A stretch of 64,000 nt of DNA, taken from Gari tellinella. Lineage: Eukaryota > Mollusca > Bivalvia > Cardiida > Psammobiidae. Both the position numbers and the translations under genes were made by a program. The notes under the pieces were generated by a model. That model did no database searches. It was not told where the DNA came from and saw only the letters and a program-made list of their open reading frames with translations. Below, one piece after another: positions 35,035-46,729 of the stretch; within the stretch, counting starts at the first letter, position 1; every line of letters starts with the position of its first letter. The stretch covers positions 42,283,550 to 42,347,549 of the forward strand of contig OV277864.1 of the NCBI GenBank assembly GCA_922989275.2, in the 5' to 3' direction.

Positions 35035-36833
35035 TACCTTGAACAGTAACTGTGTCTACTCACTGAAATCACCGATTTTCGGAAAACGGGACAGGTGTTC
35101 GTTCATAGCATTGACCACTACTGTACGCTTTTTAGTCGGTAATATCAAGCATGACAGTCGTACAGTTCCAATAATTGACCACAGGGACCGAACATAATTG
35201 AATTTTGAGAGTGCAAAAATGTCAGAAGTTATATATATAGAGAGACTCTAAAGACAATATATACCTTTTGACAATTTTGTCTCTCAAAAAGTCAATCATG
35301 TCGGTTCCCTGTAAGGTAAACATGCGAATTTTGTTATTGGTACGGCACTGACTTGAGAAGAAATCAGCTTTGATCGTAGTCCTTCATAGAAAGCCGTTGC
35401 ATATGCTAATATCAACATTTCCCATCATTTTTTGTGATATTTAACAGTTTTCAGTTTCTGGCATATGCAACGTCTTTCACTTTTTCAATGAAAACTCGGC
35501 GCATCGTTCCCACGGAAAATCACGGCGGAACGGTTCAAGAGACATATTGAACAAATTAGGTGTGTTTGAGCTCGTAATTCACTTCAGTCCTGTAAAATGA
35601 CTGTTTTTCAATATATTTTGCCACAAAATAGTTTACAGTACTCACATTTTGTGTTTATTTATCTGATTTGAATCACTCCTACACATTTCATTAGTAACCC
35701 ATTTCTATTATTAGTATCAGTATAGGGAATTCCCTTGATTTGCATATGAGGTAAACCGGAAGTTGGTTCACAAACTAATTCTTTAAACGAAATCCACCAT
35801 TACAATTCCCCCTCCATTCTTAAGCTATTTCGTTCAAATGAATTTGTATATTGTCATAGCCGTATGACGTCATCACAAGCATGGCGGACTGTTTGAAGAT
35901 TTTTCGACTGGGAATATTACTGTAAGCGTTTTTGACCTATAGATAGGTGAGTGACATGGATTTTAGGCAGTATACAATATAAAACTGTTAAATGTATCAA
36001 ATGAAACCCATATTCTCTATGAACTAAGATAAATGACGAAAATCGATTCAGGTAGAAAATGCGTTAGGGAATTAGCCAATAACTTTTAGACGTTGAAGCT
36101 TACAAAAAAGGAATGATGAAAAAAAGCAAGCGAAACGTCTAAATAATTTGGACTACTTTGATCGGTGTCAAAAACGTATATATATGGAACTGTATGACTG
36201 TCATGCTCGATATTACCTTCTAAACAAGCGTACATTAGTGGTCAATGTTGTGTCGGCTGTGAACGAACCCCTGTCCCGTTTTCCGAAAATCGGTGATTTC
36301 AGTGAGTAGACACAGTTACTGTTGAAAATGCATGCTTACAGATGATTTGAGGTTGTGTTTTAATAGAAGGGTAGTGTATTAGCTAGACAGAAATGCAAAA
36401 AAGGTGTCGTTTCATCAATGATTATTCATGATATGTTTTTGATTTTGATTTGTCGTCGCTTTTAATAGTATTTCATTCATATCGCGACGTCCAGCTAATT
36501 ATAGGTGGAGGAAGACCCCAGGAGTCCTTTATGCACTGTTTCAGACACAAATCGGCAACTGGGTAGAACCACGGACCTTCCGCAAGCCAGCTGGAAGGCT
36601 TCCCCACATGAAAAATCCGAACGACACTACTGGGATTCGAACTCACAGCGGTGAGGAGCTTAGTGATGTAAGTCACAGTGACTATACCACTAGGCCACGG
36701 AGGCCCCTATTCATGATATGCCCGGTTTTGTCGAGATAGGGAGAGAATAAACTGACGATCAGTTGTACCCCTTGTCTCTATATATACTTTCTGACAATTT
36801 TTCTCTCTCAAAAATCAATCATGTCGTTTCCCT
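34812..36833. mobile_element. Large inverted-repeat element
   Basis: The left arm (about 34812-35190) is found reverse-complemented at about 36183-36833. Shared blocks include CACAGGGAAACGACA, GTATATATAGAGACAAGGGG, ATTTTCGGAAAACGGGACAG and ATGACAGTCGTACAGTTCC. An extra pair of the same terminus occurs at 35179-35247 / 35255-35325. TGCTAA occurs just outside both CACAGGG tips, a possible target duplication. The middle has no transposase frame. The right arm is interrupted by a SINE. Confidence 0.65.
36436..36708 (-). mobile_element. tRNA-derived SINE
   Basis: 273-bp insertion with a perfect 12-bp target duplication ATTCATGATATG (36424-36435, 36709-36720). On the minus strand the head has an A box (TGGCCTAGTGG, about 36688-36698) and a B box (GTTCGAATCC, about 36633-36642). 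A central domain (AGCCTTCCAGCTGGCTTGCG, GGTTCTACCCAGTTGCC) follows, like the conserved domain of mollusc SINEs, then CTGGGGTCTTCCTCCACC and an (AAATCAA)-type tail. The empty site is visible in the left arm of the surrounding inverted repeat (about 34930-34945). Confidence 0.93.
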
Positions 36834-36837
36834 GTGT

Positions 36838-37025
36838 GCTAATAAATACGAAAGAAGACTCAAGCAGGAAACGCAACACAAACAATACACCCACCTCTAA
36901 AGCAGAACACACACACAGCCATACCATAACAAACACACACACGCACACACACGCAATCCCACACACCAAACAGAAAACAATACGCAAGACAAACATAAAG
37001 CAAAGTGAACATTATGACACGTACG
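36838..37025 (+). repeat. Direct repeat, copy 1, with (CA)n
   Basis: AATAAATACGAAAGA to AAGCAAAGTGAA recurs at 38862-39015. Both contain GGAAACRCAACACAAACAAT and AACATAAAGCAAAGTGAA; this copy has an expanded CA tract (about 36907-36960). Confidence 0.75.
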
Positions 37026-38336
37026 GCGATTTATACTACGTTTTAGGTCATTGTTTTGTTTTGTTATTGTTTAGTTGTTAGTATTGATCGGATTATGTTA
37101 ATTAAAATAACAGGAAAAAGATAGGACATTCACTGATATCCGTACACTAGTCATATCTGTTAATGTCTAAAAGGCAGATGATCTTTTGGAAATATAATTT
37201 TGTCTTAATTCTATCACCACACTCTTAAGCCAATAAAGTCGATAAAATCGAGGAAAGCAATCATATGGGTAACGACAGTGAAAAGAGGTATAATTAGCCG
37301 TACGTGTCATTAGCAAGTTATCTAATGACACGTACATTTCCTTAGCTCCTGTTTGATGTTGCATTTCTTTCACTTCGATTTGAATGGAACGACCTGCATA
37401 TTGTAAAACACGCATGTAGTTCCTTGAAATAAAATCTGTGTAAACTTGTCTCTTACCTGCTGGAATTTCGATATGTTTTGAACAAGGTTGTTGACTGAAA
37501 GAACTGTGTATTATACTGTTGTTTAACTATTTATTGGCAGTAATCAATAATGCCGTCGTGCAACCTTTAAATAATATGCCTGCCCGCCTCTGTGAGTTTA
37601 TGCTGACCGTATTGCACCAATGGTTTTGGAGAATTGAGTTTTCAAAAGAAATAGTCTGATCAAGCCCGACCAACGGACAATTATCGGGTAGAGCAGATTC
37701 ACTTACATTTTCTGGAGAATTTATTTGAGCGATGATTAAAGGATCAACATATTCAAGTTCAATGTGATTAGGTTCAGACGAATCGAAATTAAGGATCGAG
37801 TTGGGTAATAGACTCGAGTGAAACAGGTGTTTGGTTTACTTGTTTTATTTTTTTGTTACTGTTGCTGTCTTCATAATCAACGTGTGGTCTTTTTATGTTT
37901 GGAAAATTGCCAGAAAATGTTGTTGATCCTTTAGGTCTCCTTTTTCTGTTAAGAACTTTTGTTATTTTCATGAGTTTCCGAACTTTACAATTTTTGTTAG
38001 ATGCATGGTTTGTTAATGGTAAGGGTGAACTTTCAATCAGGTTTTGGTTTGCATCTCGTTTTTAGACTCGGTGTTTTGCGGAAATTCGACACTATCCGTC
38101 TCTACTGACTCACAGACCATATCATTGCTGTTGCTTTGTGTTAAAATATTATCTGCTTTTTTTAAATTTTACATTTGGAATTTCCATCAAATTTGATGAA
38201 TTTGATTTTTTCTCGAAGAAGTCCTTTCGCCACAACCAGAAATGTAACCTGCAAATTCTTAAAAAAACAACAACATAGCCTTGCTATATTTTTCTCTTGG
38301 ATTCAAAGAAGACGCCTTTTGCGACCGTCCAATGAG

Positions 38337-38613
38337 CTCCAGAGACCTTCCTACTTTGCCGTAGTTCTGGAGCTTACTAATCATAGGGGATCTTTTCTGT
38401 TCATTAGACCGAGCTTATCCCCTCTGTCAAGAACTAAACGGAAAGAAGATCGGTAGTTTTGATCCCATGCGCTGCTGGCAACGAATGAGATTAGCCAAAA
38501 TCATCTACCCTGAAATCATCATCATCATTTTATCTAATCATCCCTCATCAATCATTGGCGCTATATGACATATTTTGTGTCAGGATGCCGTAAAACCCAA
38601 CTCATCCATCCAT
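38337..38613 (+). mobile_element. SINE-like retroelement, full-length copy D
   Basis: 277 bp flanked by a 12-bp duplication, CCGTCCAATGAG (38325-38336) and CCGTTCAATGAG (38614-38625), one mismatch. It runs from CCAGAGACCTTCCTACTTTG through TAGTTTTGATCCCATGCG to GGCGCTATATGACATATTTTG and CCGTAAAACCC(ATCC)n. A TTTTGATCCC string could be a weak B box, but no A box is evident. Confidence 0.88.
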
Positions 38614-38861
38614 CCGTTCAATGAGAATAAATTTTTGAGCAGGCGAGTCAGAATTAGATGGTGTCTTCTGTTTACAGAATACGTTTGTTTCCTTCAACCA
38701 CTTTGAAGGGATGTGTTGGTAATCTATAAAATAAAGACCCATTTGTTCACGGATAGATATAATGTGGTGGCACGGAAGTTTATAAGTTAAAACAATGAAC
38801 AGGTGCAGGCTGGTGAGTCAGAGACGTCGAAAACCTTTTCATTACAATTAACCAGATAATA

Positions 38862-39015
38862 AATACGAAAGACTCAAGCAGGAAACACAACACAAACAAT
38901 ACACCCACCTCTCAAGTAGAACACATACCATAACAAACACGCGCGCAACACCATTCCTTCATATACACACTAAATATAAAACAATACGTTAGACAAACAT
39001 AAAGCAAAGTGAATA
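38862..39015 (+). repeat. Direct repeat, copy 2
   Basis: Second copy of 36838-37025 without the long CA expansion. The pair lies about 2 kb apart, too short and unstructured to call LTRs. Confidence 0.7.
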
Positions 39016-40250
39016 TAGGAGCCCGCCTTGGTACGGTCAGTAGCAATCAATAATTAATTATAAATCAATCATTAACAACCACTGGGTTGGGGTAAACCTG
39101 GACTTTATCAATTCATGAAGTAATAACGTATTTATATTTATGTTTTTATTCATTTTGTTGAGATGATAAATCTACAGCAGAGTTTTCACATTGATTCGCA
39201 ATTCCGTTTATCCGCTGCTTAAGATCGTTGAAATGTATTTTACCTATTGCCACATTGTAGTCCTTGATCAATCTTAAGAGGCGACGAACCGTTTCCGAAA
39301 GAAGATATGATCTTTTGATGTAGTTTCAATTTCTGTGCGATTATTTGTGTGATTACTATAAAATTCCATTGAAAAGCGGTAACGGTGTACCCATATCTGT
39401 TTGCAATTATGCCAGTTATTAAAATACTGAATGAAATTTGGAAATTCTTTTTCTAGCTGTAAATGATTTTCGTCGTATTCCTCTTCCAATTTAGCATAAC
39501 ATAATGATAAAATAAGCATAAGCGCGTGATTCTAAGACGAGTCAATTTTTGTTTATTTAAGCACATGGAAGGTACAGAATAAAATAGAGGCGTGTGGTAG
39601 TTTATTAGATACAACGTTCATTTCGTTTGCGTCTTTGTCCAACATAACAATCTTGACTACCTTTGTATCATTGTTTTTAAGAAATATCTCTTATAGTCTT
39701 GAAAGAATTTATTTTCTGACCTCAAATAACAATATGCGACGGGCCTGCCACGCAGATTGCCATCTCCGGTTAAAATAGAAAAAAGAGGATTAATTCATTG
39801 TCCAAATTATACGTTGTGTCTATGAAAAAGAAACCAGGACAGTCTTTAACAGTCGATTTCATGTCAGATGTAATTCTAAAAGATGGTCACTATTCAACTC
39901 AAAAACAATTGTGACATTTTTGTCTGCTTTTTTGAAACCCTCCAGATAAATAATATAATACAATAAGTCTGATTCAATTCTGTTCTGCCGAAAGACTGCT
40001 GTTATGCAAAATTTTATTCTGTACCCTTTTTTTTCTCTAATCTCTAATATTTTTCATCTGAACATCCTTGTCTAATAAAGGTTTTAGATTTACTTCGTTT
40101 ACATTAAGACTACTATGTTCGGGGTACATTTTATATGCTTCTGAAGACACATCATGGCTATGGTTACACTCAAACTGGGTAATTTTGTAACTGTTATCGA
40201 CATGAGCAACTTGGACTTTAACTTAACAATCTGTAGGGAAATAATTTTGT

Positions 40251-41004
40251 TTAGCGCGAACAGCAGACGACGTCTGCTAAATCAGTGGCAGTCCCCACGG
40301 ATTGTAGAAGATCTATCTTTAGAGTCCTTAATCCATCTGGTGACAGGTGTAAACCATCCCTGGACGGCAAATAGCGACACAGATCGCTTCGGCTGTAGCC
40401 AAAACCATGATGGTATACCACTGTAATGCCTACCATCATCCTAAGATGCTGGTTGGCGTCACAGGGCTTCCTGTTTAGGATGTCGATCCTTGTGGGACAG
40501 TTGACCGCCCCGGGAAAGATGCTGAATTCCCATGGCAAAATTGCCGAAAGGAAAATCCGGGCATTGGGTGCACGAGCTCGAACCTTGGACAGAAGGTTGC
40601 GAAAACCTTCCACAACATTCACGGACAGATAGGCAACGTCGTTAGTACCCACATGCAGAACGATATCCTTGAGAAAAAAATAAAACAAAATATTGATTTC
40701 TGGTATGGAATATATATATAAACATATAATGTTAGTTTAATTATATTATTTGAAGCAGCAGTAGCTATATTTTATTTGCTCAATTATTACTATAAATGAA
40801 ACAATACTAACTATGAATTAAAAGAAAAATTAGAGCTAACGTTTTTTTATTTTAATGATTTTACAATTCTGTACATACCTTAAAGAAAGCAACGTCCGCA
40901 AACGTCGGTATGATCTCTTCCGTACGTGCGTCGCTAAGAGAACGCACGCAGCTATCACTTACAGCCAAATACTTGAAAATAGAATCTCCAACGTACAAAG
41001 CCAT
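40251..41004 (-). CDS. SGNH/GDSL-type hydrolase-like protein, two exons
   Basis: Exon 1 (41004-40879) starts at ATG and reads MALYVGDSIFKYLAVSDS to FADVAFFK, ending AAG/GTATGT. A 211-bp intron (40878-40668) ends TTTTTTTCTCAAG. Exon 2 (40667-40251) continues in phase 0 with DIVLHVGTNDVAYLSVNVVE to a stop. The product is about 180 residues. Landmarks of the SGNH family are all present: block I GDS (residue 8 is the nucleophile candidate), block III GTND, and RDGLHLS near the C-terminus supplying the Asp-x-x-His pair. No signal peptide or transmembrane segment is seen, so a cytosolic esterase-like role is inferred. No stop or frameshift is found. Such domains also occur in ORF1 of CR1/L2-type LINEs, so it may be a domesticated or element-borne esterase. 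The acceptor AAG is unusual. Confidence 0.72.
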
Positions 41005-41049
41005 AGTTGCAAGATACACAGACAAATGCAAGGATAAACTGTTTCTCGA

Positions 41050-41950
41050 GATAACCAGTGAATCCGATGATCTGAGATTTGCATTGCGGTTATATAGGTT
41101 ACAAGCATGAAGAATTTAGCTTGTCAGCTTGGTCATTTCACTTGAGCATATTTTGCTGCCACGTGCCGTTTGACTTTGATAGCAAACAGCTCTGTATGTT
41201 GCGTTCTTGATGTTGCTGTACACTTTCCTCAATTCTGGACCATTTATCCTCTTCATGCGCCGCAACTTAGCCTGCGTAACATCCACTTGCGTGTCAACTT
41301 CTTCAATATTTACTAGATGTCCTTGTAGTGGTAGTGCTGTACTTATCTTGTTAATGACAACAAGAATGTCCTTAAGGAAGGCAGTCACAAGCACTAAACT
41401 CGCAGCTTTCACTTTTGCCAGCAGTCCTTTTCGTATCAGCCAGGCCCTCTGCAGCCTCCTGTTCCAAGGTCTGATACAGGCAGGGCAGTGTAAATTTCGT
41501 AAATATCACCCACAGCTCGGCCAAGAGACAGCAAACGAAACAAGCGGGCTCCTTTAGCGCCACAAACTTGTGATCGGTATCCTTACTGTGTAAGCTGACT
41601 GTTGTAGATTCTGAGTGAGGTACTCTTCAAGGATGGAATCAATTGCGTCAAGTAATTTAATCTTCGGCTCCTCAGTGCAGGAAATCTTCTCAGGATTCTG
41701 AAAGCCGGTACACTAATTTGTTTTTGACCTGGAGCGAGATGACCGTATCATACTGGTTGATGGCAACAACCTATTTCGGTATGTAGAACATGGCGTTGAC
41801 CTGGGCTGCGAGTGCCTCATCGCTGTCGCCACGTTCTCGTTGAGTCTCAACCACTTTCTGAACTGTATGATTCTGATTCACGGAATGGAGAGCTGCAGCC
41901 GCAAAGAGGCGATCCTTACTTGTCTAATGCCGGCTGATTGGGGAGCTCTA
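41050..41950 (-). pseudogene. Possible broken hAT/ZNF862-like coding remnant
   Basis: On the minus strand, about 41930-41720 reads LFAAAALHSVNQNHTVQKVV, then SDEALAAQVNAMFYIPK, and 41412-41116 reads AFLKDILVVINKISTALPLQ, then ATYRAVCYQS. The second stretch recalls the C-terminal half of hAT-derived ZNF862-like proteins, but the frames do not join and I cannot confirm the family. It lies directly upstream of the SGNH gene on the same strand. Confidence 0.3.
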
Positions 41951-42702
41951 AAAATGAAATATGTATATCAAAATTATATCCATTTTGTTTTAGTAAGTTT
42001 TTTGTTCCTTTTTATACAGTCATGAATGTGCACCATAATAATTATTTCCTATATCCTAGCAGCTTGTAGTTACACCCTAGCAGATGGTAGCTTAAGGTAA
42101 TAGTGCAGTGCAAATCAAGATGGCCACCGAAACCAGTAGTGGCAGTACATGTTTGATGAAAACAGCACAGCTATTTCACAACAACTGAAAACTTCACTAT
42201 ACACAACTGAAAAATATAACACTCTTTTCATCTGCATTTATAAGAAATGAATAAAAAGCTTTTATAATAAAAAAAATTACCTCAAAAATCACAAAACTTT
42301 GGGCATGTCCATCAACATTTGTGGCTAACTAATTCCCAAACTATGAATGACAATGTAATTTCCAAACTATTTCTGAGGTGCAAGGAATCCTTATTTTCTG
42401 TTTAGTATGTCCATTTCAACCCTATATAGTTCGACATTATAGCCCTTTTCACTAAGCAATTCAATCCTCCATGTTGACCAACACATGTCATTGAAAGTAG
42501 TTCTTTGAAAAGTATGGTGGCCAAACAATGTCAAAATCAAAACCTCAAATGAATATACATATGTATAGCATATCTGGATAGGAATTAACAGTGTGAGCTC
42601 CAAATGTAAATAAAACACTAACCTAGTGTGAAAGGGCCTCATAAAAGGTACCAAAAGGATTAATACTAAGTAATACAGAGAAAACTGCAAAGTTCAGCAC
42701 AT
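41951..42702. other. No gene seen
   Basis: Contains a minus-strand hydrophobic frame (42690-42391) that I regard as chance. Nothing else recognised. Confidence 0.4.
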
Positions 42703-42832
42703 AATTCAATTCAATTCAATTCAAATTTTTTTGGCATTAAACATATACAATGTTCATAGCCTCATAACATATTATTATGTACATGGGTAGCAATAAATAA
42801 ATATATTGTACAAGATCAGGAAATACAAGAGG
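42703..42832 (-). mobile_element. LINE-type 3' tail with AATTC repeat (tentative)
   Basis: An AATTC tandem run (about 42703-42725) adjoins AAATTTTTTTGGCATTAAAC. On the minus strand this is a 3' end followed by a GAATT-repeat tail, as in some CR1/L2-like LINEs. No coding part. Confidence 0.4.
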
Positions 42833-43910
42833 GCCTGAAGGCCCTGATATCGCTCACCTGTTATAATGAATCCTGATAGCTTTACCTTTGAATTTCAATT
42901 ATTTTATTCTAAATCCATTCAAACTTGTTTTGTATAGCACGAAAACAACATTAGAATAGGACCTACTCTAACAGAGTAAAATACATCAAAGGCAGATAAC
43001 TAGCCTAAATAATACTAAAATGAAACCTTTTCTAACAATTCAAAGTATATCAAGGGCAGATAACTGTTGCCACAATGATCAGATTTACACAATAATTGCA
43101 CTCCCTCCAGAACTTTTAGCAATATACATTGTGTGCAAGTATAGTTAAAATCCATTGAAAACTGTAGTTGCAAGAGTGTAAACAAAGTGTTAGATAAGAC
43201 ATTTTCAGCAATTCAAAGGTAGATAACTTTTACCTATTGGTCAGATTTCAACCATAATCAAACTCATTCAAACTCTTATCGTGATATACAATGTGAGCCA
43301 GTTTGAGAAAAAATGGATAAAAACGTGGCCTCTAGAGTGTAAACATTGTTAAATTTGGCATTTTCAGCAATTCAAAGGTAATTAACTCTTCACCTATTTG
43401 ATCAATTTCAACCATGATCAAACTCATTTGAACTGTTATAGTCATATACCATCTGAGAAAGTTTGAGAAAGATTGGATTAAAATTGTGGCTTCTAGAGTG
43501 TAAACACTGTTAAATATGGCATTTTCAGCAATTCAAAGGTAGAAAACTCTTGATACATTGGTTCGATTCCAACCATAATCAAACTCATCCGAACTCTTAT
43601 GGTAATAAACAATCTGAGCAAGTTCGAGAAAGACTGGATACAAATTGTTGCCTCTAGAGTGTATGGCATTTTCAGCAACTCAAAGGTAGATAACTCTTCA
43701 CCTATTGGTCATATTACAACCAAAATCGAAATTATCTGAACTCTTATGGTAATATACAATCTGAGCAACTTACAGAAATATTGGATTAAAATTGTGGCCT
43801 CTAGAGTGTAAACAATAAAATTGTTGACGAATAACAACTAACGACGGACATTCAAGGATTGCAAAAGCTCACCCTGAGCTAGCTCATGTGAGCTCAGAAT
43901 TAGCAGGAGA
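42833..43910. repeat. Minisatellite-bearing element, ~155-bp units
   Basis: Starts with a GGGCCTGAAGGCCC hairpin and ATCGCTCACCTG. Five units of about 147-160 bp follow, marked by CTCTAGAGTGTAAAC at about 43172, 43332, 43492, 43653 and 43799 and by GGCATTTTCAGCAATTCAAAGG. It ends with GACGAATAACAACTAACGACGG and AAAAGCTCACC...GTGAGCTC. Same architecture as 16865-17660 with unrelated unit sequence. Pearl/Helitron-like classification is inferred. Confidence 0.7.
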
Positions 43911-44114
43911 AAAGTATGAAATATGTTTCTCACATAACTACCCCTGTTTTCTATAACAAACAACGATGATGAATATCCTTATCTGCAACATGTGTAAGAT
44001 CCCTTTGATGACGTCACTAAAACATCACTATTTATAACGGAGTTTTGATGTCACCGGGTTAAAAAAAGCATATTGCTTAAAAAATAGCTTAAATCGTTGG
44101 TAATGTGAGAAAAA

Positions 44115-44232
44115 GAATCTGTCACTCGTCGATGTTTAAGACAAATTGATCTGAAACTCGTCTTGAATAGAAAAGTTTCAATTCTAGACTCTTTTGAGAT
44201 CAGCTTGTCTTAAACATTGACTCATGACAGAT
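44115..44232. mobile_element. Imperfect hairpin element
   Basis: ATCTGTCACTCGTCGATG and TTTAAGACAAATTGATCT pair with the complementary right half ending GACAGAT. About 50-bp arms, moderately diverged. Confidence 0.65.
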
Positions 44233-44439
44233 CCTATATGTCATTTATCATGCATTAGTATATATAGTAGAATATATATTATAAACTGACAGTGTATATA
44301 AAAAAAAATAAGGCCTTCAAAATATCGCAAAATAACAAGAAGAATATTTACTATAAATTCAGATTTAAGGATGGTGTTTAAATTACAGATATATTTTCCA
44401 ACTATTTCTTTATATCTATTCATTATCTATATGAGTGTG

Positions 44440-44505
44440 TGAATAGGTTTGGAACCTGATGAGACGACACAGTTGTTTCCGTCTTATCAGGATCCAAACC
44501 TATTG
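44440..44505. repeat. Palindromic core, diverged
   Basis: AGGTTTGGAACCTGATGAGACG pairs with CGTCTTATCAGGATCCAAACCT. Related to the 65-bp core of the 1-13 kb MITEs; a poorer one follows at about 44758-44818. Confidence 0.6.
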
Positions 44506-44952
44506 GAGTTAAAACTTGCTTTGCAGTTTCATAATAAATAATGATAATTGAACAAAAGAAGTTTAACATTTTGTACCCAGTCGGTAACTCCTTCGAAAGG
44601 GAACAAACTAGGAGTTGACCTATAAGTACAAGATGTATAAACACATTTACAATTGTCTAAAAGTATAAGTGTAAACCATCCCTCTGTTAAACTATCAGCT
44701 TTTCCTAAAAACGTAGATACATGTACCTTAAACTTATATCAATATGCGTGTTACTCATTTCGGATCCTGAGCAGCCAACACAGCCGTGTTGTTGACTTCT
44801 GATCACAACCAAACTGAGTACATGTAAGATAACCTGGCAGAGAAATGATTAGTACAATATAATGAACCAAACATATAGTTACCCGTTTGTGCCCAGACAG
44901 CCACTCATCGAAATGAAATAGGAGTTGGCTTGAAGATACTGACATACAGCTT

Positions 44953-45310
44953 ATAAAAATCTGAATAAGGGAATATCCTTTGAAAGCACAGAAAACAAAG
45001 CAAATACTGAAAATTGCAGACTCGGTTTAATTGAGTCTGTTCATGAGCAATACTGAAATATGCAACAGTGCTCACGCCCCCTAGCACCAGCTTAAGCGGA
45101 ATTCAACTTTCAACTGTAAATGCGCTGAAATCAATGATTCCAAAGGACCAGAAAGTATAACATCACTGAAAATGAAGTACGGGGCGACTTTTTACAGCCG
45201 CCACACAAGCACTTAACATCTGCTGTTGTGAATTATATAAATCTGAATAAGGGAAGATCCTTTGAAAGCACAGAAAACAAGCAAATACTGAAAATTGCAG
45301 ACTCAAACCT
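44953..45310 (+). repeat. ~70-bp direct repeat pair
   Basis: ATCTGAATAAGGGAATATCC to ATTGCAGACTC at 44959-45023 recurs at 45241-45305 with one or two changes, about 282 bp apart. Confidence 0.75.
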
Positions 45311-45447
45311 GTTTGAAACCTCATTGCAAATTTGATATATATATTTACAAGTTTATAATTTATGTATGTTTGTGTGACAACTTAATAAAAGGATTACCAG
45401 TCAGTATTAACTTATTACATCACGTAACTGTAAGCTATCTGACAGGT

Positions 45448-46087
45448 ATGGAATTCCATATACGACAGCCAACTTCTTACTTCACCTGCCAACTGTCTAC
45501 TCTTTACTGCTTTTTGCCAACTGCTTACTGCCAACTACTTATTGCCTATGAACTGTTACTGAAATAAGCTTGTCGTTTCCTAGGTTATTTTTTCTTCTAT
45601 TTTCCAAATGTATAAGTGCTATATATCAATAATTGATGGAAATCCGAAACGATTCCACGACGTATTGATCTACAGATGCACTCGTAGTTCGAAATGGGGC
45701 GCCTAAAACATTCAGGAGCGTCATTGATTTACTCCTATCCAAACATTTGACAACAAATGCATGTGATATTTTGTTTTCTTCGCTATTGAGTTCCATGTAC
45801 AACAGCCAACTTCTTACTGTCAACTGCCAACTGCTTACTGTCTACGCTTTACTGCTTACTGTAAACTTCTTACTGCCAACTACTTACTGTACATTTCATA
45901 CCTATACGATACTCCATGTTTTACTTCCACAGCTATTTGGTCCAATGTGAAGTTTTGTTGCCGCAGCGGGCAGTATTTTACCAGAAGATCCTCCATTTTC
46001 AATCCCTATACATGCATTTGGAATAATTGACAGGAAGCAGTTGGCAGTAAGCAGCTAGTATTTGGCTGTCGTATATGGAATTCCAGA
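45448..46087. mobile_element. Element with ACTGCTTACTGCCA subterminal repeats
   Basis: GGAATTCCATATACGACAGCC (about 45451) is inverted at about 46063-46085. Inside each end are iterated ACTGCTTACTGCCAACT-type motifs (45468-45550, 45805-45890, inverted at 46030-46055). A third terminus-like GTACAACAGCC is at about 45797. Non-autonomous; no target duplication resolved. Confidence 0.6.
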
Positions 46088-46431
46088 CACAGGTGCTTGT
46101 CATTGGACTGCGACTTCTTCCGATCAAAGTTCATTGACCGGCCACAGAAAAAGCGTTACTAAGGCAGTCCAAAGACACTCACCTGTCTGAAGATGAACGC
46201 GTGTTAAAACAATTTCTCTTTCATAAAGGAATAAGTGTTCAGATAACTATTTTTATGCTTGAAACTATGTACACATCTATCTATATTAACAGGATCTAAT
46301 CAACCACGAACAAATAAATAATACACTATCCTTTATAGTGACAAGTACGGATGCACTCATCCTTTTACTGATAAATAACCAGTGCACTTCAAATGATGAG
46401 GGTTAAACCTTAGCTTTTGCAAACTATATTG

Positions 46432-46503
46432 TAAACGGCGGATATCCAGATCAGGTGGCTTATTCAAAAGCCCTCAGATCTGGATAAGCACCGTTTGCAA
46501 ATA
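46432..46503. repeat. Palindrome with GTAAACGGCGGATATCC arms
   Basis: GCAAACTATATTGTAAACGG... TCCAGATCAGG folds with CTCAGATCTGGA...CCGTTTGC. Related in layout, not in exact sequence, to the common core. Confidence 0.5.
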
Positions 46504-46729
46504 ATTATTCACTTGTTTCGAGCAAAGTCTGTCTTAAGCATAAATCAATTTTATCTTTTTCGTACATGCATAACTCATACATGTATAACCACGAATCATA
46601 AGAACAATGACATAATATCAAACCATTTGAACTGCTAATTTGTTCAGATCGTTTTCCCTTCAATATACAGATAGATAATTAAATAGTTTGTACAATTGAC
46701 GCGGCATATACCAAGGTCTGTATATTTTA

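Larger units (their letters stand above)
37540..40160 (-). pseudogene. Decayed ZSWIM-like MULE transposase gene
   Basis: Reading the minus strand from 40160: AYKMYPEHSSLNVNEVN and LLDKDVQMKNIRD; then SDMKSTVKDCPGFFFIDTTY (about 39850), MAICVAGPS, VVKIVMLDKDANEMNVVSNK then PHASILFCTFHVLK (about 39660-39570), and LEEEYDENHLQLEKEFPNFI to YSNHTNNRTEIETTSKD (39520-39330). DTTY, DKDxNE, CxFHVLK and the TNN-E motif are the catalytic landmarks of MULE transposases of the ZSWIM/FAR1 type. Stops and frameshifts break every block. Downstream, 38170-37540 stays open across two frames and encodes a basic Ser/Asn-rich stretch (NRKRRPKGS) that may be its C-terminus. A SINE-like element (38337-38613) and a direct repeat lie within the span. 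Confidence 0.62.

Noticed and set aside
36838..39015. Direct repeats as LTRs of a retrotransposon
   Set aside because: No TG...CA ends, primer-binding site or gag-pol between them; the CA tract differs; the middle is a MULE relic.
42391..42690. Hydrophobic 99-codon minus-strand frame
   Set aside because: No motif, no splice context, AT-driven Leu/Phe composition.
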